Shown here one piece after another: positions 1 to 7,610 of a stretch of DNA of 22,803 nt. The translations under genes were made by a program, and so were the position numbers. Source of the stretch: Desulfobacterales bacterium C00003106 (GTDB lineage: Bacteria > Desulfobacterota > Desulfobacteria > Desulfobacterales > C00003106); the NCBI GenBank assembly GCA_001751015.1, contig MAXM01000166.1:7914-30716 (forward strand). The letters run 5' to 3'. How positions within the stretch are numbered: position 1 is the first letter of the stretch; the number at the start of each line of letters is the position of its first letter. The notes under the pieces are model-generated. The model did not search any database, was not told the DNA's origin, and worked only from the letters and a program-made list of their open reading frames with translations.

Positions 1-19
1 GGGATATTGTGACCCGGGT

Positions 20-121
20 TGAGCGGTTCAGCGTTCACGGTTCCGGGTTGAAACGACCTAACTGGTTGTTAGGAACGGGGACGGAATAACTTCCCCTAAA
101 CCCTGAACCTTGAACCGCTCA
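20..121. repeat. Intergenic palindromic repeat, copy 1
   Basis: The outer arms TGAGCGGTTCA (20-30) and TGAACCGCTCA (111-121) are perfect 11-bp inverted repeats. Inside them GGTTCCGGGTT (39-49) pairs with AAACCCTGAACC (98-109) with one mismatch. A separate 6-bp hairpin, CCTAAC/GTTAGG, lies at 58-74. The same GAGCGGTTCAG / GAACCGCTCA words recur at 7549-7587, so this is a small repeat family. It lies in the leader upstream of argF. No T-run follows it, so I do not call it an intrinsic terminator. Confidence 0.6.
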
Positions 122-172
122 CTTTAGGTGTGAGTGGTGAGTACACATGAGGAGTCGAAACGGTAGTTTGCT

Positions 173-1084
173 ATGAAAAAGGATATATTGACACTTTGGG
201 ATTTGGAACCTGAGGAGATAACGCAACTGATAGACCGCTCCATAGAACTCAAGAAGGGGCGCAACGCAGATACGCCTTATCGTCCTCTGCCTGGAAGGAC
301 GCTCGGCATCATATTTGACAAGCCTTCAACAAGGACGCGGGTCTCTTTTGAGACCGCGATGATTCAGCTTGGGGGAGGCGTAATCTTTATGAGTTCAAAG
401 GACACGCAATTGATCCGTGATGAACCTGTTGGTGATACCGCACGCGTCCTGTCGAGATACGTTGACGGGATTGTAATAAGGACATATTCACAGGAGCTCG
501 TAGAGGAACTTGCTTCAAATTCCTCAATTCCGGTAATGAACGGGCTTACGGACATCTACCATCCATGTCAGGTGTTGAGCGACCTCCAGACAATTACGGA
601 AAAAAAGGGGGACCCTGCCGGCCTCAAGATTGTCTGGGTCGGTGACGGAAATAATGTGGCTCATTCCTGGATTAATGCAGCGGCGATATTGGGACTTCAT
701 CTCGTTGTTTCAACCCCTGACGGATACAGGCCGAATTCTGATATTTATCAAAAGGCCATTGAGCATGGCAGGGGGAATATCTCGCTTGTCGGAGATCCTT
801 TTGAGGCGGTCAGGGACGCAGATGTTATCTATACCGACGTGTGGGCGAGCATGGGACAGGAGGAAGAGCAGGAAATACGCAAAAAGATATTCCGATCCTA
901 TCAGATCAACGAAAAGCTCGTAGCCGCCGCGAAAAAAGATGTGGCGGTCATGCACTGTCTTCCTGCCCATCGCGGGGAGGAAATTACCGGCGAAGTCCTT
1001 GAAGGTCGTCATTCCGTAGTATGGGACCAGGCTGAAAACAAGCTTCATATGCACAAAGCAATAATCGATCGTTTGATGGTCTGA
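173..1084 (+). CDS. argF: Ornithine carbamoyltransferase
   Basis: It transfers the carbamoyl group of carbamoyl phosphate to ornithine to form citrulline, in cytosolic arginine synthesis. The 303-aa protein has the family's normal length. It carries the carbamoyl-phosphate motif STRTR (residues 52-56), HPCQ in the middle (about 131-134) and the ornithine-loop HCLPAHRGEE beginning at residue 261, with the catalytic Cys at 262. The ATG at 173 gives the expected N-terminus. A GAGGAG sequence at 149-154 is too far upstream to be its ribosome site; only a weak GGTAG is closer. argG begins 28 nt after its stop, so the two are very likely co-transcribed. The 172 bp upstream hold a palindromic repeat and no gene. 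Confidence 0.96.
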   Translation: MKKDILTLWDLEPEEITQLIDRSIELKKGRNADTPYRPLPGRTLGIIFDKPSTRTRVSFETAMIQLGGGVIFMSSKDTQLIRDEPVGDTARVLSRYVDGIVIRTYSQELVEELASNSSIPVMNGLTDIYHPCQVLSDLQTITEKKGDPAGLKIVWVGDGNNVAHSWINAAAILGLHLVVSTPDGYRPNSDIYQKAIEHGRGNISLVGDPFEAVRDADVIYTDVWASMGQEEEQEIRKKIFRSYQINEKLVAAAKKDVAVMHCLPAHRGEEITGEVLEGRHSVVWDQAENKLHMHKAIIDRLMV

Positions 1085-1112
1085 AAAATTGCGGCATCAA
1101 GAGAGGATTTCC

Positions 1113-2324
1113 GTGGAAAAGATGATAGAAAAAGTCGTGTTGGCCTATTCAGGGGGACTTGACACATCGGTTATTCTGGCATGGCTCAAAGAAAAATATG
1201 ACTGCCGTGTAATCGCCTTTTCTGCTGACATCGGCCAGGGCGAAGAACTCGACCATATAGAAGAAAAGGCCCTGGCAACAGGCGCAGAAAAGGTCTATAT
1301 TGATGATCTCAGAGAGGAATTCGTGAGAGACTATGTCTTTCCCGCCTTTAGAGCAAATGCCGTGTATGAAGGTCAGTATCTTCTCGGGACATCTCTTGCC
1401 AGACCGCTTATTGCAAAACGACAGATCGAAATCGCCCGGGCCGAGGGCGCCGATGCCGTGAGTCACGGAGCCACGGGAAAAGGGAATGATCAGGTGAGGT
1501 TTGAGTTGAGCTATCTTTCGTTGAATCCTGCAATAAAGATCATTGCTCCCTGGAGGGAATGGAGACTCAACTCGCGCAATGCCCTTATGGAATATGCGAA
1601 GGAGCATGGAATACCCGTCCCTGTGACGCCTGCAAAACCTTACAGCAGCGACAGTAATCTTCTGCACATAAGCTATGAGGGAGGAATACTGGAAGATCCC
1701 TGGGCGTCAGCGCCGGAATCGATCTTTCAGCTTACGGTCTCACCCAAAGACGCCCCCGGCGAATCTGAAGAGATCCTGATACGTTTTGAAAAAGGAAACC
1801 CGGTGGGAGTGAATGACCGGGAGCTTTCCCCGGCAGGGCTCCTTGCCGAATTGAACAGACTCGGCGGAAAACACGGGATAGGGCGGCTTGACATGGTTGA
1901 GAACCGGTTTGTAGGAATGAAGTCGCGCGGTGTTTACGAGACCCCCGGGGGGACAATACTAAGGACCGCGCACATGGCCATGGAGTCGATTACAATGGAC
2001 CGGGAGGTCATGCATCTTCGTGACGGATTGATTCCCAAGTACGCCGAACTTGTCTATTACGGCTTCTGGTTCGCCCCTGAGATGGATGTATTGCAGCAGA
2101 TGATTGACGCAACACAGAAGACCGTGTCGGGAACGGTTCGCCTAGAACTTTACAAGGGCAACTGCCGGGTCACGGGACGCCGGTCTGAAGAGTCTCTTTA
2201 CCGGGACGATTTTGCCACATTTGAAGAAGACACGGTTTACAGGCAGAAAGACGCGGAAGGATTCATCCGTCTCAATGCCCTGCGACTACGAATCCAGGCG
2301 ATGATGAAGAAAAACAAAACTTGA
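1113..2324 (+). CDS. argG: Argininosuccinate synthase
   Basis: It joins citrulline and aspartate at the cost of ATP to give argininosuccinate. The N-terminal PP-loop SGGLDTS lies at about residues 13-19, and the YSSDSNLLHISYEGG region typical of ArgG follows in the middle. I chose the GTG at 1113 because GAGAGG (1101-1106) sits 6 nt upstream; the ATG at 1122 would be too far from it, and the TTG at 1089 lacks a site. The product is about 403 aa, normal for the family. It lies between argF and argH, completing the last three steps of arginine synthesis. argH follows after a 71-bp gap. Confidence 0.95.
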   Translation: MEKMIEKVVLAYSGGLDTSVILAWLKEKYDCRVIAFSADIGQGEELDHIEEKALATGAEKVYIDDLREEFVRDYVFPAFRANAVYEGQYLLGTSLARPLIAKRQIEIARAEGADAVSHGATGKGNDQVRFELSYLSLNPAIKIIAPWREWRLNSRNALMEYAKEHGIPVPVTPAKPYSSDSNLLHISYEGGILEDPWASAPESIFQLTVSPKDAPGESEEILIRFEKGNPVGVNDRELSPAGLLAELNRLGGKHGIGRLDMVENRFVGMKSRGVYETPGGTILRTAHMAMESITMDREVMHLRDGLIPKYAELVYYGFWFAPEMDVLQQMIDATQKTVSGTVRLELYKGNCRVTGRRSEESLYRDDFATFEEDTVYRQKDAEGFIRLNALRLRIQAMMKKNKT

Positions 2325-2395
2325 GTACTCCCCTGACCCCTATAAGAGCTAAAAGCTAATGGCCAAAAGTTATCCGCACAGGTCAAGAGGTAGTT

Positions 2396-3793
2396 ATGTC
2401 CGGTAAGCTGTGGGATGGAAGATTCGGGGAAGCAACAGACAGGAATGTGGAGAGATTCACCGCGTCTGTCAAGACCGACAGCCGGCTTTATGCGCATGAT
2501 ATTGCCGGAAGCATTGCCCACTGCAAGATGCTTGCCAGGCAAGCGATCATTTCCGGGGAAGAAGCCGCCCTCCTGATCAAGGGACTTCAAAGTATCAAAG
2601 AGGAGATAGCCGGGGGTGAATTCGAATTCGACGAGGCCGCGGAAGACGTTCATATGAACATTGAGTGCCGTCTTGCCTTGCATGTGGGCGATGTCGCCAA
2701 AAAGCTCCATACGGCAAGAAGCCGCAACGATCAGGTGGCGCTTGACACACGCATGTGGCTGCGGGACGAATCTGAGGAGATTCTGCGTTGTCTCCGGATT
2801 CTTCGCCGGGAACTCGTGGGTCTTTCAAAAAAACATATTGATGTTGTCATGCCTGGCTATACCCATATGCAGCGGGCGCAACCGGTTCTTCTGTCTCATT
2901 ATTTCATGGCCTACTATGAGATGTTCAAGCGGGACACGGCCCGGTTTAGAGAGGGACTCGTGCGGATCAACGTGCTTCCTCTCGGAAGCGCAGCCCTTGC
3001 AGGGACTACATTCCCGATTGACATGGGGTATACGGCGGAACTGCTTGGTTTCCCGGAGGTGGTCGCAAACAGCCTGGATGCCGTAAGCGACAGGGACTTT
3101 GTGATAGAATTTCTTTCCGCGTCTTCAATCTGTATGGTCCACATGAGCCGTCTTTCCGAAGAACTGATATACTGGTCTTCTGCCGAATTCGCCTTTGTTG
3201 AGATGCCTGATTCCTTTTCCACGGGAAGCAGTATCATGCCTCAGAAAAAGAACCCTGATGTGTGTGAACTCGTCCGAGGAAAGACAGGGCGCGTGTTTGG
3301 GAGCCTGATGGCGTCGCTGACCATGATGAAGTCTCTGCCCCTGGCTTATAACCGGGATATGCAGGAGGACAAGGATGCATTGTTCGATGCGGTTGACACC
3401 CTGAGGGCATGTCTTGCGATTTACGGCAAGCTGCTCCCGAAGCTCCGGATCAACTCCGGCCGGATGAGAGATGCGGCGGAACACGGTTTTGCAAACGCAA
3501 CGGATCTCGCAGACTACCTTGTGACCAGGGGGGTAGGGTTTCGGGATGCACACCATGCGGTTGGTAAGGCAGTCGGCTATGCACTGGAAAAGAAAAAAGA
3601 GCTTCATGACCTGGCATTAGAGGAATTAAGGGTCTTTTCCCCTCTGATCGATCAGGATGTTTTTGACGTGCTCTCCTTTTCGTCTGTAATCAACAGGAGA
3701 AGATCAACAGGCGGCACTGCCACAAAGAATGTCCTTGAAGCGATCAGCGCCGCAGAGGCGGAGCTGGAACAAGAAAATTGCGAATCAAAGTGA
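2396..3793 (+). CDS. argH: Argininosuccinate lyase
   Basis: It splits argininosuccinate into arginine and fumarate, the last step of arginine synthesis. The 465-aa protein belongs to the fumarase/aspartase superfamily. The signature loop GSSIMPQKKNPD begins at residue 277 and holds the catalytic serine. Near the N-terminus are the expected GKLWDGRF and ARSRNDQVALDTR motifs. AAGAGG at 2385-2390, 5 nt before the ATG, supports the start. The 3' end overlaps the next gene by 4 or 16 nt depending on which start that gene uses. Confidence 0.96.
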   Translation: MSGKLWDGRFGEATDRNVERFTASVKTDSRLYAHDIAGSIAHCKMLARQAIISGEEAALLIKGLQSIKEEIAGGEFEFDEAAEDVHMNIECRLALHVGDVAKKLHTARSRNDQVALDTRMWLRDESEEILRCLRILRRELVGLSKKHIDVVMPGYTHMQRAQPVLLSHYFMAYYEMFKRDTARFREGLVRINVLPLGSAALAGTTFPIDMGYTAELLGFPEVVANSLDAVSDRDFVIEFLSASSICMVHMSRLSEELIYWSSAEFAFVEMPDSFSTGSSIMPQKKNPDVCELVRGKTGRVFGSLMASLTMMKSLPLAYNRDMQEDKDALFDAVDTLRACLAIYGKLLPKLRINSGRMRDAAEHGFANATDLADYLVTRGVGFRDAHHAVGKAVGYALEKKKELHDLALEELRVFSPLIDQDVFDVLSFSSVINRRRSTGGTATKNVLEAISAAEAELEQENCESK

Positions 3794-4206
3794 AGATAGT
3801 TGTCCCTCTTCTTTTGTTTTTTCTGCTGGCCGGCTGGACTGGTTGCGGCAGGAAAGGGCCGCCGGCAGCGCCTGAGGCAGTTGCCCCGGAACGGGTGACG
3901 GACCTGCAGGGAGATGTCGTGGAAAGAGAGATTCGACTTTCCTGGACAATCCCGGCAGGAGAGAGGTTGTTTAGACTCTATAAGGCTACGGAGCCTTTCG
4001 GACAAGAGCCTTGCGTAGATTGTCCGGTCAGGTTTACACAAGAGATCGATATTGACACTGCTGATCCAAGGGCCGTTGACGTAGCAGGCGACAAGGTCAT
4101 CTACCGGGATTCGGCTGAAGCCGGTTATCGCTCCCTGTACAAGATTGTGGTTATTTCTGCAGACGGACTGAGAAGCAAAGATTCGAATATTGTCTACGTC
4201 CCTTAA
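3778..4206 (+). CDS. LptM-like small lipoprotein with fibronectin-III-like tail
   Basis: A 142-aa protein begins with a short basic stretch and a hydrophobic segment ending in Cys23, followed by the sequence GCGRKGPPAAP. That sequence closely resembles the GCGxKGPL signature of the LptM/YifL lipoproteins, which in Escherichia coli assist assembly of the LPS translocon LptD/E. The lipobox is imperfect, with Trp at -3. Residues 39-140 read like one beta-rich fibronectin-III-type domain (RVTDLQGDVVEREIRLSW), so the protein is longer than classical LptM. The start is either TTG 3778 or GTG 3790, which overlaps the argH stop as GTGA; neither has a strong ribosome site. Family membership is fairly sure, the exact role is inferred. 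Confidence 0.75.
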   Translation: MRIKVKIVVPLLLFFLLAGWTGCGRKGPPAAPEAVAPERVTDLQGDVVEREIRLSWTIPAGERLFRLYKATEPFGQEPCVDCPVRFTQEIDIDTADPRAVDVAGDKVIYRDSAEAGYRSLYKIVVISADGLRSKDSNIVYVP

Positions 4207-4210
4207 GAAG

Positions 4211-4375
4211 GCTATACCTCGAAAGGCCATAACTTGCGATTTTTCGTCGGCCATAAACATCAATAGCTGTGTTGCTCAGGCTTGAAATAGCTTGCTATTC
4301 CGCGCCTTCGCGCCTTGCTCTTGATGATCATTGCTCACCGAAAAAAACGCAATTTATAACCTTCCGAGGTATAAC
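4211..4375. repeat. MITE-like 165-bp long inverted repeat
   Basis: The left arm (4211-4246) and the right arm (4339-4375) match as inverted repeats at about 30 of 36 positions, with mostly C/T mismatches. The termini read GCTATACCTCG and, on the other strand, GTTATACCTCG. Pairing continues inward with a CATCAA-N-AGC match (4258-4267) and ends in a perfect AATAGC-TT-GCTATT hairpin (4286-4299). That hairpin sits exactly at the centre, so the whole element can fold into one rod. It has no coding capacity. It fills the gap between the lipoprotein stop and lysA, ending 8 nt before the lysA ATG. A TA target duplication is possible at both ends. Confidence 0.7.
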
Positions 4376-4383
4376 AGCGACTA

Positions 4384-5676
4384 ATGCATCATTTTCAGTA
4401 TCATAACAAGGAGATGTTTTGTGAGGATGTTCCTCTCGCAAGGATCGCCCAAGAGGTGGGAACACCGTTTTATGCATACAGTAATGCCACCTTGAGAAGG
4501 CATTTTGGCGCATTTGATGAGGCCTTCAGCGGGATTTCTCACATGGTCTGTTTTTCTGTGAAGGCGAATTCAAATCTTGCTGTCCTCAAGGTGTTCGCCA
4601 ACATGGGCGGCGGGCTTGATATTGTATCGGGCGGGGAGCTGTATCGTGGATTAAGGGCGGGAGTCCCGCCCGAAAAGATAGTCTATTCCGGTGTTGGAAA
4701 ACGGGTCGACGAAATCGAGTATGCGCTCAGGTCGAAGATCCTGATGTTCAATATCGAGTCGGCTCAGGAACTTGAAAGAGTAAATCAATGTGCCGGGCGA
4801 TTGAATACAAGGGCGCGGATTGCGTTGCGGGTGAATCCCGACGTGGACCCGGGGACGCATCCCTATATATCGACTGGGATGAAAGAGAATAAATTCGGGA
4901 TCAACAGGCACGCCGCCATTGCAACCTACAAGGCGGCAGCCGAGCTGGATCACATAGATGTCGCAGGCATTGATTGTCATATAGGCTCCCAGTTGACCGA
5001 TACAGCCCCGTTTGTCGAGGCGCTGCAAAGAATAAAGGAACTTATTGCCGATCTGGAAGGTCTCGGTATTTCTGTTCAATATCTTGATCTTGGCGGGGGC
5101 CTCGGGATTACCTATGATCAAGAGAAGCCTCCGCATCCGGATGTATATGCGCAGGCAATTGTCCGGGAGTTGGGGGATGTGCCTTTTACGCTCATATTGG
5201 AACCCGGCCGCGTAATCGTCGGCAATGCCGGTGTGCTTGTAACGGAATGCCTATATGTCAAAAATATTGAAGAAAAGATCTTTGTTGTGGTGGATGCGGC
5301 GATGAACGACCTTGCAAGGCCGTCCCTGTATGATGCGTATCATGGCATTCAGCCCGTGATAAAGGACGAAAGACCTTCCTTTGTCGCGGATGTGGTAGGC
5401 CCGATCTGTGAATCAGGGGATTCTTTTGCCAGAGACCGCATGTTGCCCGAATGCAGATCCGGTGATCTCCTCGCTGTTATGAGCGCCGGGGCCTACGGAT
5501 TCACCATGTCATCCAATTACAATTCACGGCCCCGTATCCCCGAGGTATTGGTAATTGAAGACCGGTTTTATGTCGTGCGCGAGCGGGAGACCTACGCGGA
5601 CCTGATTCGGGGAGAATCGGTCCCATCGTTTCTGCAGCCCGCCCCGGAAGATCTGAGCGGACTTTCAGTTGCCTGA
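4384..5676 (+). CDS. lysA: Diaminopimelate decarboxylase
   Basis: It decarboxylates meso-diaminopimelate to L-lysine with pyridoxal phosphate. The 430-aa protein has the fold-III PLP barrel motifs: the Schiff-base lysine in FSVKANSN (Lys60), GGGLGI, the phosphate-binding EPGRVIVGNAG and the CESGDSFARDR active-site segment, then YNSRPRIPEVLV near the end. The N-terminus MHHFQYHN fits the family, so ATG 4384 is kept even though the only GAGG nearby (4366-4369) is 14 nt upstream, inside the right arm of the long inverted repeat. Expression of lysA may therefore depend on the folding of that element. dapF follows after 92 bp. Confidence 0.95.
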   Translation: MHHFQYHNKEMFCEDVPLARIAQEVGTPFYAYSNATLRRHFGAFDEAFSGISHMVCFSVKANSNLAVLKVFANMGGGLDIVSGGELYRGLRAGVPPEKIVYSGVGKRVDEIEYALRSKILMFNIESAQELERVNQCAGRLNTRARIALRVNPDVDPGTHPYISTGMKENKFGINRHAAIATYKAAAELDHIDVAGIDCHIGSQLTDTAPFVEALQRIKELIADLEGLGISVQYLDLGGGLGITYDQEKPPHPDVYAQAIVRELGDVPFTLILEPGRVIVGNAGVLVTECLYVKNIEEKIFVVVDAAMNDLARPSLYDAYHGIQPVIKDERPSFVADVVGPICESGDSFARDRMLPECRSGDLLAVMSAGAYGFTMSSNYNSRPRIPEVLVIEDRFYVVRERETYADLIRGESVPSFLQPAPEDLSGLSVA

Positions 5677-5768
5677 GGGTTTAGGTTTTGAGAACTTACG
5701 GGGGGTTGTGTTAACTTATTGATTGTATGCCAAATTGATGAAAAATCATTTGTCGAGAATCCGAAGAC

Positions 5769-6605
5769 ATGAAAGAGATTCCTGAAATACCGGTCTTTTA
5801 CAAGATGAGCGGGAGCGGGAATGACTTTATCATCATTGATAACCGCGAGGGCGCTCTGAAGGCGGAAGGGATCGCAGATACTGTTGCCGCGCTTTGCCGT
5901 CGAAGGTTTTCCGTGGGCGCAGACGGTCTTATTCTGATCGAGCGGTCCGAGAAGGCGGATTTTGCGTGGCGCTTTTTTAATCAGGACGGAACAGTTGCGG
6001 AAATGTGCGGTAACGGGGCCCGATGTGCGGCCCGTTTTGCCTGTCTGAACCGGATATGCGGCTCCGAGCTTTCCTTTGAAACCGACGCGGGGATCATCCA
6101 TGCGTCGGTTGATGGCATGAGGGTGCGGCTGGAGATGACAAAACCGGATGGGATTTGCACAGACGAAGAAATCGAGGCGTGCGGCAGGGGCTTTCTGTTC
6201 GACAGGATCAATACAGGCGTTCCTCATGTGGTCATCTGGACAGCGGATCTTGAAGGATGTCAGGTTGTCAAATGGGGAAGGGCCATAAGGTATCATGACA
6301 AATTTGCGCCTGCAGGGACAAATGTCAATTTTGTTAAACAGACTGAAAAAGGCGGTCTGTTGATCCGCACCTACGAGCGGGGTGTAGAGGACGAGACCCT
6401 TGCATGCGGAACGGGTTCTGTTGCAGCGGCCCTGATAGCCGTGCAAAAAGGATTTGCCCGGTCCCCGGTCTCTGTCAGGACACGCGGAGGTGAGCTGTTA
6501 ACAGTCTATTGTAACGTCTCAAACACTGGTGATATTGATCTGTTTCTTGAAGGGGATGCACGTGTGATCTATCAGGGACGGCTGTCGAAAGAGGCGATCC
6601 GTTAG
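5769..6605 (+). CDS. dapF: Diaminopimelate epimerase
   Basis: It converts LL- to meso-diaminopimelate, needed for both peptidoglycan and lysine. The 278-aa protein has the two-fold symmetric epimerase layout with both catalytic cysteines: Cys80 in MCGNGARC and Cys213 in LACGTGSVAAA. KMSGSGNDF is near the N-terminus and NTGVPHVV in the middle. The start ATG has only a weak GAAG in front. In the 92 bp between lysA and dapF I see only a weak A/T-rich hairpin at about 5734-5755. It works directly downstream of the product of dapL, encoded two genes on. Confidence 0.95.
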   Translation: MKEIPEIPVFYKMSGSGNDFIIIDNREGALKAEGIADTVAALCRRRFSVGADGLILIERSEKADFAWRFFNQDGTVAEMCGNGARCAARFACLNRICGSELSFETDAGIIHASVDGMRVRLEMTKPDGICTDEEIEACGRGFLFDRINTGVPHVVIWTADLEGCQVVKWGRAIRYHDKFAPAGTNVNFVKQTEKGGLLIRTYERGVEDETLACGTGSVAAALIAVQKGFARSPVSVRTRGGELLTVYCNVSNTGDIDLFLEGDARVIYQGRLSKEAIR

Positions 6606-6665
6606 AACAAACAGGAACAAATTGCGGGATGGGCTTGACACATTGAGGAATTCAGGGAGGATGTT

Positions 6666-7541
6666 ATGATTAGAGGTGCTATTGTTGCCATAGTTACGCC
6701 TTTCAGGGATGGGAAGGTGGATGAAGAGGGTTTGCGCAATCTCATCGAATTTCAACTGGAAAACGGTACGGACGCAATCGTTCCCTGTGGTACTACAGGG
6801 GAATCCGCCACACTTGACCATGCAGAACACAAAATGGTCGTGGAGACTACCATTGACGCGGTGCATGGACGCGTGCCCGTTATTGCAGGCACGGGTTCCA
6901 ACAGCACTGCCGAGACGATTGAGCTGACAAAGCATGCCAGGTCCGCAGGCGCGGATGCAGCTCTCGTTATCACTCCTTATTACAATAAGCCTACCCAGGA
7001 AGGGCTTTTTCAGCATTTCAAGGCAGTGTCAGACGCCTGTTCCTTTCCGATGGTTCTCTATAATGTTCCGGGAAGAACATCGGTGAACATGCTTCCCGCC
7101 ACGGTCGCCCGGACGGCTGAACTCGACGATGTGATCGGCATCAAGGAGGCAACAGGGTCAATGCAGCAGGCTTCCGATATCATATCTCTGTGCGGTGACA
7201 AGATCACCTTGCTCTCCGGTGATGATTTTACCGCATTCCCGCTCCTTTCGATCGGCGGAAAAGGGGTTATTTCCGTGGTAGCCAATGTAGCCCCGAGGGA
7301 TATGGCTGACATGGTTGATGCGTTTGAAGCCGGTGATATGGACAAGGCAAGAGGACTTCATTACAAATTGTTTCCTTTGAACAAGGCCATGTTCTATGAA
7401 ACCAACCCGATTCCGGCAAAGACCACCCTGGCCCTTATGGGAAAGATATCCGGAGAACTCAGGCTGCCCATGTTTCAGATGTCTGAGGCGAACCTGGCGA
7501 AATTGAAAAAGACACTGACGGAATACGGTCTAATTTCTTAA
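6666..7541 (+). CDS. dapA: 4-hydroxy-tetrahydrodipicolinate synthase
   Basis: It condenses pyruvate with aspartate semialdehyde, the entry step of the diaminopimelate branch. The 291-aa TIM barrel has the family's usual size. CGTTGES holds the substrate-carboxylate residues, YYNKPTQEG follows, VLYNVPGRT carries the catalytic Tyr, and Lys160 in GIKEATGS forms the Schiff base. GGGAGG at 6655-6660, 5 nt before the ATG, is one of the best ribosome sites in the window. The gene normally next in the pathway, dapB, does not follow; a 69-bp gap with a palindromic repeat leads to dapL. Confidence 0.96.
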   Translation: MIRGAIVAIVTPFRDGKVDEEGLRNLIEFQLENGTDAIVPCGTTGESATLDHAEHKMVVETTIDAVHGRVPVIAGTGSNSTAETIELTKHARSAGADAALVITPYYNKPTQEGLFQHFKAVSDACSFPMVLYNVPGRTSVNMLPATVARTAELDDVIGIKEATGSMQQASDIISLCGDKITLLSGDDFTAFPLLSIGGKGVISVVANVAPRDMADMVDAFEAGDMDKARGLHYKLFPLNKAMFYETNPIPAKTTLALMGKISGELRLPMFQMSEANLAKLKKTLTEYGLIS

Positions 7542-7548
7542 CACAGGT

Positions 7549-7587
7549 TAAGCGGTTCAGCTGAACCTGGAACCGCTCAATTCAGGT
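7549..7587. repeat. Intergenic palindromic repeat, copy 2
   Basis: This lies between dapA and dapL. It contains a perfect 14-bp palindrome, GGTTCAGCTGAACC (7555-7568), nested with AGCGGTTC (7551-7558) pairing to GAACCGCT (7570-7577). The words AGCGGTTCAG and GAACCGCTCA are shared with the copy at 20-121. No T-run follows, so it is unlikely to be a strong terminator; it could stabilise or pause the transcript. Confidence 0.6.
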
Positions 7588-7610
7588 TAATATATGTAGA
7601 AAGGCTGTTG

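Noticed and set aside
3652..4263. Minus-strand open frame of 203 codons across argH, the lipoprotein gene and the hairpin element
   Set aside because: It is antisense to two supported genes and runs into the left arm of the long repeat; no domain is visible.
4211..4375. The long hairpin as a lysine riboswitch for lysA
   Set aside because: Its structure is one nearly perfect palindromic rod, not the multi-helix L-box junction, and no conserved L-box sequence is visible.
5592..6446. Minus-strand open frame of 284 codons
   Set aside because: It is antisense to the lysA end and dapF, both well supported; composition is typical of an antisense shadow.
6635..6640. TTGACA upstream of dapA as a promoter
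   Set aside because: No acceptable -10 lies 16-18 bp downstream; the next TATGAT is 24 bp away and overlaps the start codon.
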